Of a stretch of 64,000 nt of DNA, positions 25,314 to 33,116 are shown one piece after another. Made by a program: the position numbers and the translations under genes. Numbering within the stretch: position 1 is the first letter of the stretch; each line of letters opens with the position of its first letter. The DNA lies in NCBI RefSeq assembly GCF_002043095.1, contig NZ_MVOC01000046.1:20801-84800 (forward strand). The letters are read 5' to 3'. Source of the DNA: Mycobacterium sp. AT1 (GTDB lineage: Bacteria; Actinomycetota; Actinomycetes; Mycobacteriales; Mycobacteriaceae). The notes under the pieces are model-generated. The model did not search any database. It was not told where the DNA came from and saw nothing but the letters and a program-made list of their open reading frames with translations.

Positions 25314-25984
25314 GCCTCGGCGATCACCTCGAGGACGGCGTTGGGCGCAGTGATTTGGGGCGTGTGGTCGATCCGGTGGGAACGGAGGTGAGCGCCCATG
25401 CGGTCGGCCATGAACGACTGCGTCTCCGGGTTGATCATCCGATCCTCCTCGGCACGTAAGTACCACGTCGGCAACGTCTTCCACCGCGGTGCGGAAACGG
25501 GCTCCTGGATGCACGCCACCGCGATCGGTCGCTGCGCAGCGGCCAAGAGGACCTGATCTTGGGCGTCGGCGTGTTGGGCGAAGGCCTGGGCGAACGCCTC
25601 GTCGGGCAACCACAGGTAGCCGTTGTCGTCGGGCGCGAGGTGGGGTGCGGTCGGATGCGGTGCGTCGCGATAGAAGACGTCCGCGACGGTCTCGTGTTCG
25701 TCGGGCGCCAAGGCTGCGACGTAGACCAGGGCCCGCACCTGCGCGTGCCGGCTGGCTCCCAGCACGGCACCCGCGTAGGCGTGCCCGACCAGCACGACCG
25801 GGCCTCCGATGCGAGCGACTGCCCGGTCGACCGCGTCGACGTCGTCGGTCAGCGAGGTGAGCGGAATCGGCGCGGCGATCACCGGTGTGCCGTTCCGGTT
25901 CAGGGCGGTGATGATCTTGCGCCAGCTCGATCCGTCCGCCCATGCGCCATGGACCAGGACGACCGACACCCGTTCTGTATTCAT
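25244..25984 (-). CDS. Alpha/beta hydrolase with Ala at the nucleophile position
   Basis: The product is 246 residues from ATG 25984, with AAGGAG upstream. The fold is clear: VVLVHGAWADGSSWRKII (oxyanion strand), the nucleophile elbow VVLVGHAYAGAV, and a C-terminal IDHTPQITAPNAVLEV that holds the His. The elbow reads G-H-A-Y-A-G where active members of this group have G-H-S-x-G-G; the codon is GCC, so Ser is absent. It may be inactive, may use another residue, or may be a binding protein. It is tail-to-tail with the TMEM175 gene and preceded by an operator. Confidence 0.82.
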   Translation of the reverse strand: MNTERVSVVLVHGAWADGSSWRKIITALNRNGTPVIAAPIPLTSLTDDVDAVDRAVARIGGPVVLVGHAYAGAVLGASRHAQVRALVYVAALAPDEHETVADVFYRDAPHPTAPHLAPDDNGYLWLPDEAFAQAFAQHADAQDQVLLAAAQRPIAVACIQEPVSAPRWKTLPTWYLRAEEDRMINPETQSFMADRMGAHLRSHRIDHTPQITAPNAVLEVIAEAYAAVSAEPPAIDDEPAGTSGRR

Positions 25985-25994
25985 CTCACAACTC

Positions 25995-26028
25995 CTTGTT
26001 GGGGTGCGCGACTTGTTGGGGTGAGCGA
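25995..26028. repeat. Tandem 17-base repeat before the hydrolase
   Basis: CTTGTTGGGGTGCGCGA is followed at once by CTTGTTGGGGTGAGCGA, with one mismatch. The second copy contains the left half of the operator at 26011-26038, so the repeat may have duplicated a half site. It lies in the leader of the hydrolase gene. Confidence 0.75.
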
Positions 26029-26038
26029 CCCATATTGC
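26011..26038. promoter_or_regulatory. TGGG-N8-CCCA operator, site 2
   Basis: ACTTGTTGGG, eight bases, CCCATATTGC. The right arm fits the family consensus well; the left arm keeps only TTGGG. It lies 26 bases before the hydrolase ATG at 25984 on the reverse strand. Confidence 0.55.
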
Positions 26039-26083
26039 ACGAGACCGTCGGCGGAGGGGCATGGTGTGGAGTCGACACCGTAT

Positions 26084-26112
26084 GCATAATGGGCCAGGCA
26101 ACCCATGATTGC
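26084..26112. promoter_or_regulatory. TGGG-N8-CCCA operator, site 3
   Basis: GCATAATGGG, eight bases, CCCATGATTGC. The left arm is identical to that of site 1; the right arm has one inserted base. It lies 29 bases before the GTG of the decayed hydrolase, so that pseudogene was once a member of the regulon. Confidence 0.65.
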
Positions 26113-26141
26113 AAGCGCCCGGCGGCGAGCAAGAGTCCACC

Positions 26142-26508
26142 GTGGCCGTCGTCAATCACGACTACGCGACAGTCAACGGGCACCGGCTGCTTTACCGCGA
26201 AGCGGGCGCGGCCGATGCTCCGGTCATCGTGCTACTGCACGGATTCCGCGGCAGCTCTCACGCCACGCGATGGCAGTACCTCACCGGCGTCGTTGACCAG
26301 ACACTGGTGGACCCCGACGCGTGGCTCCACGACTACGTGTCGCTCTGCCGTCCCGGCATTGACGAGGTGCAGTTGGGTTGGACTACGCGTCCAACCCTAT
26401 GCCGACATGCGCCTCCTGGACGGCGGGCAATTGCTGCTCGAGTCGGCGCTCGACGAGGTGGCGTCGCTGATCACCACCTTTCTCAAGGAGTACGTGAAAG
26501 GTGACTGA
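26142..26508 (+). pseudogene. Decayed alpha/beta hydrolase (epoxide hydrolase/haloalkane dehalogenase type)
   Basis: From GTG 26142 the frame reads a normal N-terminus (NHDYATVNGHRLLYREAG, APVIVLLHGFRGSSHATRW). It then jumps to what should be a late region (DPDAWLHDYVSLCRPGIDEVQL), and the end of the protein (ALDEVASLITTFLKEYVKGD) is only found in another frame. The whole nucleophile region is missing. At least one large internal deletion and one frameshift must have happened in a gene normally near 280-300 residues. Confidence 0.75.
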
Positions 26509-26572
26509 CGCGTAGCCGGGGCGGCCTGGTCACGCCAGGAACAGTGGCCACACGGGTATCTTCGTATGCACG

Positions 26573-27916
26573 ATGACCACCGCAGATGCGTCGGCGAACC
26601 GGAGTTTCACCGCCAAGGGCCTCGCGACGCGCGAGCGCATCCTGCGGTCGGCCGCCGACGTCCTGCTCGCCGACGGGCTCACGACGTTCAACCTGGACAA
26701 GGTGCGACAAGCCGCGTCGGTCAGCGGTTCGCAGCTCAACCACTACTTCGACGACCGGCAGGACCTGATCCGCGCCGTCGTGAAGCGTCAGATCGAGATC
26801 GTGCTGCAGTTCCACCGTCAGCCGAAGCTGGGCGGCCTCGACACCTTCGAGGACTGGGAGCGGTGGGCCACTCTCAACGTGCGCTACCTGCGCAAGGTCG
26901 GCTACCGCGGCACGGCCACCTATCACGCGCTGGCCGGCCAGCTGGCGAAGTCGGACGACGCCACCCGGCAGACGTTCGCCGACGGATATTGGCGTTGGGT
27001 CAACCTTCTCGAAGACTCGTTCGCCCGGATGAAGAGTCATGGCCTCCTGGTCAACTCGGCCCAACCTCGCCAGCTCGCGCTGGTGGCGGTCAGCCTGCAC
27101 CAGGGCGCCGGGTTGCTGGCCTTCTCCTACCGGCAGGAGTGGCCGCTGGCGGACGTCACGAGATTCGTCGTCAACTACGTGCGGATGTTCGCCAAGGACC
27201 CCGACGAACGGGCCCCGCGTCCGGCGCGCAAGTCCCGACCACGACGCCGCCCCCACCGCGTCGACCGGGACGCGGCCCCACGATTCACCGCCAAGGGCAT
27301 GGCCACCCGGGCCAGGATCATCGACGGCGCCGCCGAACTCATCTTCGAGCACGGGGTCAACGGCACCAGCCTCGACGACGTCCGCCGCGCCGTCGGCGTC
27401 AGCGGATCGCAGATCTCCCACTACTTCACGGACAAACAAGATCTCACGCGTCAGGTGATCGCGGCGCGCACCGACTTCGTCGTCGCCTTCCACACCCAGG
27501 AGGCGCTCGGTCACCTGGACACCCTCGAGTCGTTGCGGGATTGGGCCGATCTGTGCTGGACCCAGGCCGGGGAGAACTACCTGCGGGGCGGGTGCGTCTA
27601 CGGCTCTCTCACCGGGGAACTGCTGGAAGCCGACGACGCGGTGCTCGACGATCTCGCCGACGGGTACGAGCGCTGGCTGGAGGTGTTCGAGGACGGCCTG
27701 ACGGCGATGCGCCAGCGGGGTGAGCTCACCGACGACGCCGATCCCCGTCACCTCGCCGTCGCAATGGTCGCCGCCCACCAGGGCGGCACGTTGCTCACCC
27801 ACGTGACCGGATCCGTCGAACCCTTTCGGGCCGCCGTGAACGCCGCGCTCGACTACGTCGCCAGCTTTGCCGTGAAGACGCGCAAGCGGCCGTCGAAGAC
27901 GAAAAGGTCCTCCTAG
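26573..27916 (+). CDS. Tandem TetR regulator: two complete TetR units in one chain
   Basis: The product is 447 residues. Unit 1 (about 1-215) opens FTAKGLATRERILRSAADVL with helix-turn-helix DKVRQAASVSGSQLNHYFDD. A basic linker (RKSRPRRRPHR) joins unit 2 (about 235-447), which opens FTAKGMATRARIIDGAAELI with DDVRRAVGVSGSQISHYFTD. The two units are clear duplicates. TetR proteins normally bind as dimers, so one chain could bind a palindrome as a pseudo-dimer, or two chains could span paired sites such as those at 27954-28003. It is flanked on both sides by TGGG-N8-CCCA repeats, its likely operators. The ligand is unknown. Confidence 0.85.
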   Translation: MTTADASANRSFTAKGLATRERILRSAADVLLADGLTTFNLDKVRQAASVSGSQLNHYFDDRQDLIRAVVKRQIEIVLQFHRQPKLGGLDTFEDWERWATLNVRYLRKVGYRGTATYHALAGQLAKSDDATRQTFADGYWRWVNLLEDSFARMKSHGLLVNSAQPRQLALVAVSLHQGAGLLAFSYRQEWPLADVTRFVVNYVRMFAKDPDERAPRPARKSRPRRRPHRVDRDAAPRFTAKGMATRARIIDGAAELIFEHGVNGTSLDDVRRAVGVSGSQISHYFTDKQDLTRQVIAARTDFVVAFHTQEALGHLDTLESLRDWADLCWTQAGENYLRGGCVYGSLTGELLEADDAVLDDLADGYERWLEVFEDGLTAMRQRGELTDDADPRHLAVAMVAAHQGGTLLTHVTGSVEPFRAAVNAALDYVASFAVKTRKRPSKTKRSS

Positions 27917-27953
27917 CAACCACTTCACAGCACATTGGTGGACGGCACTCTGG

Positions 27954-28003
27954 ACAATATGGGCCGCATAGCCCAGAATAATGGGACCTGTCGCCCATTT
28001 AAC
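27954..28003. promoter_or_regulatory. Two overlapping TGGG-N8-CCCA operators, sites 4 and 5
   Basis: Site 4: ACAATATGGG, eight bases, CCCAGAATAA (27954-27981). Site 5: GAATAATGGG, eight bases, CCCATTTAAC (27976-28003). They overlap by six bases and are 22 bases apart centre to centre, two helical turns. They lie 51 bases before the DUF427 start, just after the tandem TetR gene. Confidence 0.65.
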
Positions 28004-28054
28004 CGTGGAACCACTGGCCGGGCGTCGTGGGTCGGTGCGACGAAGGGGCACATC

Positions 28055-28915
28055 ATGGGATTGGCATGGCAGCAGGGGCCGTTGGCCTCACGTTCGGTCG
28101 GCCACTTCCTCACCCCGGAGCCCTTGCCTGCGTTGTCGTTCGTCGAGCCGCTGCGCCGTCGGATGCGGGTCCGACTCGGCGACGCCTGGATCGCCGACAG
28201 TCAGGACGTGGTGCTGCTGCACGAGCCGGGCCGCTATCCCGTCGCCTACTTTCCGCGCGAGGACGTGACGTCGGGGGTGCTCGTCGACGACGGCCACGTC
28301 ACCGAACACGCCGACCTGGGGCCGGTGACGTGGTTCGGCGCCCGGGTTGCCGACCGCGAGGTCAAGCGGGCAGCCTGGCAATACGCCGAGCTGCCCGACC
28401 ACGCAAGGGTGCTCAGCGGACGCGTCGCCTTCGCGTGGCGGGCGATGGACGCATTCTACGAAGAGGACGAACGCGTCCTGGGGCACGCCGCCGACTTCTA
28501 CCACCGGATCGACATCCGCAGCACCTCAAGGCATCTCGCCGTCCGCGACGGTGACCGTGTGGTCGCCGACACCGTGCGCCCGCTGGCGCTCTACGAGTCG
28601 GGGTTCGCGCCGCGCTGGTACGTGCCCCGCGAGGACGTCGACGAGACCGCGCTGCAACCGGTGGAGGGGCAGACCTTTTGTCCCTACAAGGGATTGGCGA
28701 GCTACTACGCCGTCGGAGACCGGCCGCGGGCGGCGTGGTCGTATCCGAACGCCTGGACCGAGGTGCAGCGCGTCAGCAACTTCGTCTCCTTCGAACCGGA
28801 CAAGGTCGACGTCTTCCTCGACGGCGTGCAGCTCCACCCCGAGCCGGGGCAAACCGTGATCGCCCATGGCGTCGACCGCGGTCTCGACGCCGACGAGATC
28901 CGCACGCGGACCTAG
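28055..28915 (+). CDS. DUF427 tandem-domain protein
   Basis: The product is 286 residues with two DUF427 beta-tent domains. The first is near 35-125 (RVRLGDAWIADSQDVVLLHEPGRYPVAYFPREDV). The second is near 165-260 (RHLAVRDGDRVVADTVRPLALYESGFAPRWYVPREDV, then QTFCPYKGLASYYAV, then AAWSYPNAWTEVQRVSNFVSF). The F-C-P-Y-K-G segment is a family hallmark. The biochemical role is unknown. ATG 28055 follows GAAGGGG. It is 22 bases before the disulfide reductase, probably in one operon. Confidence 0.82.
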   Translation: MGLAWQQGPLASRSVGHFLTPEPLPALSFVEPLRRRMRVRLGDAWIADSQDVVLLHEPGRYPVAYFPREDVTSGVLVDDGHVTEHADLGPVTWFGARVADREVKRAAWQYAELPDHARVLSGRVAFAWRAMDAFYEEDERVLGHAADFYHRIDIRSTSRHLAVRDGDRVVADTVRPLALYESGFAPRWYVPREDVDETALQPVEGQTFCPYKGLASYYAVGDRPRAAWSYPNAWTEVQRVSNFVSFEPDKVDVFLDGVQLHPEPGQTVIAHGVDRGLDADEIRTRT

Positions 28916-28937
28916 AGCAAAATTGTTGGGAGAGAAC

Positions 28938-30380
28938 ATGGCAGGGGTCTACGACGTCATCGTCCTTGGCGGCGGACCGGTGGGCATCAACGCCGCCGAT
29001 CGCGCCCACGCAGAGGGTCTGTCCGTCGCGCTCGTCGAACGCGAACTCGTCGGCGGTGAATGCAACTTCTGGGGATGCGTGCCAAGCAAGTCGTTGCTGC
29101 GACCGGTGCTCGCCGTCGCCGAGGCGCGCAAGGTCGACGGTGCCCGCGAAGCCGTCGTCGGGGCGATCGACGCGAAGGGCGTCTTCGCTCGCCGGGACAG
29201 GTATGTCACCAACTGGGACGACGCCCCCGTCGCCGGCGCGGTTCTCGGCATGGGCGTGGACCTGGTTCGTGGACACGCCCGCCTCGACGGGGCACGACGC
29301 GTCGTCGTCACCACCGCGGAGCGACGGCTGGAACTCCACGCCCGCCACGCGGTGATCGTGTGCACTGGCAGCACTGCCGCGGTGCCCGACCTCCCCGGCG
29401 TCGCCGAGGCCAAGCCGTGGACCAACCGCAGGGCGACCGACAGCAGTACGGTGCCGACGCGGCTGGCGGTGGTGGGGGCCGGGGGAGTTGGCGTCGAAAT
29501 GGCCACTGCCTGGCACGGTCTGGGCTCACGGGTCACGCTGTTGGCGCGCACCGCCGGGCTGCTTCCGCGGATGGAGTCGTTCCTCGGCGAGCACGTGCAC
29601 CGCGGCCTCGTCGAGGCAGGCGTGGAGGTGCGGACCGAAGTGCTCGTCACCGAGTTGCTGCGCCCCGGCGGAACCGGACCCATTCAGGTCACCCTGGACA
29701 CCGGTGAGCGGCTCGACGTCGACGAGATCCTCTTTGCCACCGGGCGGACACCGAACACCGCCGACATCGGGCTGGAGACCGTGGGGCTCGCGCCCGGTTC
29801 GTGGCTCGACGTCGACGACACCTGCTTGGCCCGCGGCGTCGAGGGTGATTGGCTGTATGCCCTCGGCGACGTCAACCATCAGGCGCTGCTTACCCACCAG
29901 GGCAAGTACCAGGCGCGCATCGCCGGCGCCGTGATCGGTGCGCGTGCCAACGGGCGGGCGTTGGACTCGAAACCGTGGAGTGCGCACGTGGCCACCGCCA
30001 ACGATCTCGCCGTCCCGCAGGCCTTCTTCACCGACCCGGAGGCAGCGTCGGTCGGGCTCACCAGCGCGCAGGCGACGGAGCGCGGCCATCGCGTGCGGAC
30101 GGTCGACGTCGACATGGGGCAGTCGGTGCCCGGCGCGAACTTCTACGCCGACGGCTACACCGGGCAGGCACGGATGGTGGTCGACGAGGACGACCAGACG
30201 TTGCTCGGGGTCAGCTTCGTGGGTCCCGGGGTGGTGGAGATGCTGCACTCGGCAACGGTCGCCGTCGCGGGCCGGGTGCCGATTACCCGGCTCTGGCACG
30301 CGGTGCCGTGCTTTCCGACGATCAGCGAGGTGTGGCTGCGGCTGTTGGAGGGGTACCGGGACGGCGCTCCAGCAGGCTAG
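28938..30380 (+). CDS. Class I pyridine-nucleotide disulfide oxidoreductase (mercuric reductase/DLDH-like)
   Basis: The product is 480 residues. The FAD motif GGGPVGINAA lies near residue 12, the redox disulfide in GGECNFWGCVPSK (C-x4-C), the NAD(P) motif GAGGVGVEMA near 180, and the second FAD motif in LYALGDVN. The C-terminal HxxxxE pair of lipoamide dehydrogenases is altered to CFPTISE: the Glu remains but His is not at the usual place, so it is not a standard lipoamide dehydrogenase. Its substrate is unknown. The last 59 bases overlap the convergent dehalogenase gene. Confidence 0.85.
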   Translation: MAGVYDVIVLGGGPVGINAADRAHAEGLSVALVERELVGGECNFWGCVPSKSLLRPVLAVAEARKVDGAREAVVGAIDAKGVFARRDRYVTNWDDAPVAGAVLGMGVDLVRGHARLDGARRVVVTTAERRLELHARHAVIVCTGSTAAVPDLPGVAEAKPWTNRRATDSSTVPTRLAVVGAGGVGVEMATAWHGLGSRVTLLARTAGLLPRMESFLGEHVHRGLVEAGVEVRTEVLVTELLRPGGTGPIQVTLDTGERLDVDEILFATGRTPNTADIGLETVGLAPGSWLDVDDTCLARGVEGDWLYALGDVNHQALLTHQGKYQARIAGAVIGARANGRALDSKPWSAHVATANDLAVPQAFFTDPEAASVGLTSAQATERGHRVRTVDVDMGQSVPGANFYADGYTGQARMVVDEDDQTLLGVSFVGPGVVEMLHSATVAVAGRVPITRLWHAVPCFPTISEVWLRLLEGYRDGAPAG

Positions 30381-31065
30381 CGAGCTCGGTGAGGTTGGCG
30401 GCCAACAGGTTTGGCCGTGGAACGCCGTCGGCGATCAGCGGCGCGTTGCCGGGCCGGGTGATCAAGGCGCCTTGCATGCCTGCGCCTTGGGCTCCAATCG
30501 TGTCCCAGGTGTGCGCCGCCACCATCATGCACTCCGAGGCGTCGACCCCGAGCTGCGCGGCCACCCGGCGGTAGAGGTGAATCGACGGCTTGAACACCCC
30601 GAGGGTGTCCACGGTGAACTGGTGCTCGAAGAAGTCTCCGAGTCCGGCGTTGTCCAGCGGCGAGGCCACGTCGGGGCGATGAGGGGAGTTGGTCAGGGTG
30701 ACCAGGCGGTAGCCGTCGGCCCGCAGGCTCGCCAAACCCGGGGCGACGTCGGGGAGGGCGGGCATCGTGCGCATGCCCTCGGCCAGCGCGAGCAGGTCGT
30801 CGTCGGTGGGGGTCACGTCGCGGATCGTCGCGACCATCTGCAGCACGGCGCGGCCGAGGGTGAAGAAGTCGACGTAGTAGCCGGACAGCGTCAGCGTCAT
30901 CGAATAGGTGACGAGCTCGCCGAACCACGTGCGAAGGACGTTGGCGTCTCCGAAGATTCGCTCGAAGTGCGGGCCGAGGGATTCGATGTCGAGGAGTGTC
31001 TCGTTGACGTCGAACACCAACACCGACGGCGTGCCTGCAGTGGACGGGGAGTCGAAGTTCGTCAT
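30322..31065 (-). CDS. Haloacid dehalogenase type II
   Basis: The product is 247 residues from ATG 31065. Motifs: VLVFDVNETLLDI with the nucleophile Asp, LTNSPH, a Lys in LGVFKPSIHLYRRVA, and VAAHTWDTIGAQGAG. The spacing fits L-2-haloacid dehalogenases, which turn 2-haloacids into hydroxyacids. An operator of the TGGG-N8-CCCA family begins five bases before its ATG, so it probably belongs to the tandem-TetR regulon together with the hydrolases. That raises the idea of a halogenated or epoxide substrate. Confidence 0.83.
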   Translation of the reverse strand: MTNFDSPSTAGTPSVLVFDVNETLLDIESLGPHFERIFGDANVLRTWFGELVTYSMTLTLSGYYVDFFTLGRAVLQMVATIRDVTPTDDDLLALAEGMRTMPALPDVAPGLASLRADGYRLVTLTNSPHRPDVASPLDNAGLGDFFEHQFTVDTLGVFKPSIHLYRRVAAQLGVDASECMMVAAHTWDTIGAQGAGMQGALITRPGNAPLIADGVPRPNLLAANLTELASLLERRPGTPPTAAATPR

Positions 31066-31069
31066 CTTT

Positions 31070-31098
31070 CCACTATGGGTGACGTCACCCAATTTTGC
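31070..31098. promoter_or_regulatory. TGGG-N8-CCCA operator, site 6
   Basis: CCACTATGGG, then TGACGTCA (eight bases, itself a palindrome), then CCCAATTTTGC. The core TGGG/CCCA and the N8 spacing are kept. It lies between the dehalogenase ATG (31065, reverse) and the DNA glycosylase start (31152, forward). Confidence 0.6.
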
Positions 31099-31151
31099 GA
31101 GTGTCAGGACCCGTCTATTTGCGTCGCCGCAGGTGGTTGACTGAGGACGAG

Positions 31152-31670
31152 ATGAAACCGAGTGGCTACGACCCCGACGTGCTGGGCCCGGGGCTGGACG
31201 TGGTGTTCTGCGGCATCAACCCGGCCTCCAGTGCGGCCGCCGACGGGCACAACTTCTCGAACGCGAGCAACCGCTTCTGGGCGGTTCTGCACCTGGCCGG
31301 GTTCACCGACGGGCGATTGCGCGCCGAGGACGAACGCCAGTTGCTGACCCACGGCTGCGGCATCACCGCGGTGGTGTCGCGCCCGACGCCGACGGCGGCC
31401 GAGGTTGGCGCCGAGGAGTTTCGGGACGCGAGGCCCGCCTTCGAAGCCAAGATCCGCCGGTATCAGCCTCGGGCCGTCGCCTTCCTCGGCAAGCGCGCGC
31501 TGTCGGCCATGCTCTCGACGCGTGACGTCGCCTGGGGTAGGCAGCCAGTGGACTTCGCCGGCGCGACCGCCTGGGTCCTGCCAAACCCCAGCGGCCTCAA
31601 CCGCGGTTTCAGCCTCGACGCGCTCGTGCGGGCCTACGCCGAACTCCGCACCGCGGTACCCCGGCGCTGA
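31152..31670 (+). CDS. mug: Mismatch-specific DNA glycosylase (Mug-like)
   Basis: The product is 172 residues. The active-site motif VVFCGINPASSAAADGHNFSNASNRFW and the second motif VLPNPSGLNRGFS are typical of Mug/TDG glycosylases, which remove uracil or thymine opposite guanine. ATG 31152 was chosen because motif I then falls at the usual distance; longer in-frame starts exist. It is not obviously part of the regulon next to it. Confidence 0.85.
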   Translation: MKPSGYDPDVLGPGLDVVFCGINPASSAAADGHNFSNASNRFWAVLHLAGFTDGRLRAEDERQLLTHGCGITAVVSRPTPTAAEVGAEEFRDARPAFEAKIRRYQPRAVAFLGKRALSAMLSTRDVAWGRQPVDFAGATAWVLPNPSGLNRGFSLDALVRAYAELRTAVPRR

Positions 31671-31741
31671 CGACGCCGCCCACGATCACCACGAGTCAAA
31701 CCATCGTCTGACCACCGGTCTCTCCCTTACCGTCCTCCCAC

Positions 31742-33094
31742 GTGACCACCGCAAACCTCAGTCGCCGCCGCGCGCTCCAACTACTCGGACTCGCCGGTGG
31801 GGCACTGGCTTTCGCGCCAGCTCTCGCCGCGTGCGGCTCCGAGGGCAGCACCGCGGCGCTGTCCACCACCGCCCCGACGGGCGGACGTTTCGACGGCGTG
31901 ACCCTCAAGCTGCTGGTCAACCAGCCGCACGTGACGTCCTTCCGCGACGTCCTGGCGCCCAAGTGGAGGGCGGCCACCGGCGGCACCCTCGAGGTCACCG
32001 CCGCGCCCTATGACCAGTTGACCAGCAAGCAGGTCCTCGACGTCCAAAGCGGCACTGGCGAGTTCGACGTCTTCGACTACTTCTACTTCGGCCTCGGCGA
32101 TCTCGTCGACGCCGGCGCGCTCACCGACCTCACCGGGTGGATCGACGCCAACGGCGACGAGATCGGCACCAGCGGCTACCTGAAGTCGATCTACGACCCG
32201 TACACCCTGCTCGACGGCAAGCGCTACGGCCTGCCCTACGACGGCGACGTGCACATCCTCTTCTACAACACCGAACTCTTCGACCGGTACAAGGTAACCC
32301 CGCCGACCACCTGGGACGAGTACGACGACGCCGCCGCCAAGATCACCACCGACGCCAAGGGCGCCGCCTACGGGGCCATCGTCTCCGGTCAGCAGGTCCC
32401 GATGATCCTCGGCTGCTCCTACGTCAACCGGCTCACCGGCTACGGCGGAAACCTGTTGGACGCCAACGGCAAGCCGGAGCTCACCTCCGACGCCTCGGTC
32501 GCCGCGCTGACCCACCTCGTCAAGGTCAACCCCGTCGCGTTGCCTACCCCGCTGCAAGTCGGCTTCGACCAGGCCAACATCGCCTTCCTCACCGGGCAGG
32601 GCGCAATGCTCGACACCTGGACCGACATGGCCCTGCGCGCGGAGGACCCGACGGCGTCCAAGATCGCAGGCAAGTGGGGCGCACTCTCACTGCCGGTGGG
32701 CGGGAGCAACAAGACCCCGCGCACCGCCCTCGACGCCGGTTTCGGGCTCGGGATCTCCACTGCCACCAAGAATCAGGACGCCGCGTCGGCGTTCATCGCC
32801 TGGGCGACCGCCGCCCCGCAGAACCTCGTCGTCTCCTCGACCCCCGGCGCCGGCATCGACCCCGCTCGTGGCGAGGTGCTCGACTCCGACGGTTACGCCA
32901 AGGTGGTGACCAAGGCCATCGGCCCCATCCGCGAGGGCCTCAACGGCAACCCCCTGGTGTGGCCCAAGGAGGCCGGCGCGCCACAGTTGTTGCAGGGCTT
33001 GGTCGACCAGCTCGCCCTGGCCGTCAACGGCACGCAGACCGTTCAGCAGTCGCTGGAGAACTCCCAGAATCAGTGGGACAAGGCCCTGGCCTAA
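31742..33094 (+). CDS. ABC transporter substrate-binding lipoprotein (family 1, sugar type)
   Basis: The product is 450 residues from GTG 31742. The twin-arginine-like head SRRRALQLLGLAGG leads to a lipobox, ALAAC, so the protein is a lipoprotein exported probably by Tat. The rest is a periplasmic binding protein of the MalE type (FDVFDYFYFGLGDLVDAGALTDLTGWID, PTTWDEYDDAAAKIT). Matching permeases and an ATPase appear only at 43717-46444, about 10.6 kb away, which is unusual for this importer class. Confidence 0.85.
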   Translation: MTTANLSRRRALQLLGLAGGALAFAPALAACGSEGSTAALSTTAPTGGRFDGVTLKLLVNQPHVTSFRDVLAPKWRAATGGTLEVTAAPYDQLTSKQVLDVQSGTGEFDVFDYFYFGLGDLVDAGALTDLTGWIDANGDEIGTSGYLKSIYDPYTLLDGKRYGLPYDGDVHILFYNTELFDRYKVTPPTTWDEYDDAAAKITTDAKGAAYGAIVSGQQVPMILGCSYVNRLTGYGGNLLDANGKPELTSDASVAALTHLVKVNPVALPTPLQVGFDQANIAFLTGQGAMLDTWTDMALRAEDPTASKIAGKWGALSLPVGGSNKTPRTALDAGFGLGISTATKNQDAASAFIAWATAAPQNLVVSSTPGAGIDPARGEVLDSDGYAKVVTKAIGPIREGLNGNPLVWPKEAGAPQLLQGLVDQLALAVNGTQTVQQSLENSQNQWDKALA

Positions 33095-33116
33095 CCCCTC
33101 GAGTTCGAGTACCCGC

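Noticed and set aside
26483..28051. 522-codon open frame on the reverse strand
   Set aside because: It lies opposite the tandem TetR gene, which has two recognisable DNA-binding domains. The antisense frame has no recognisable domain.
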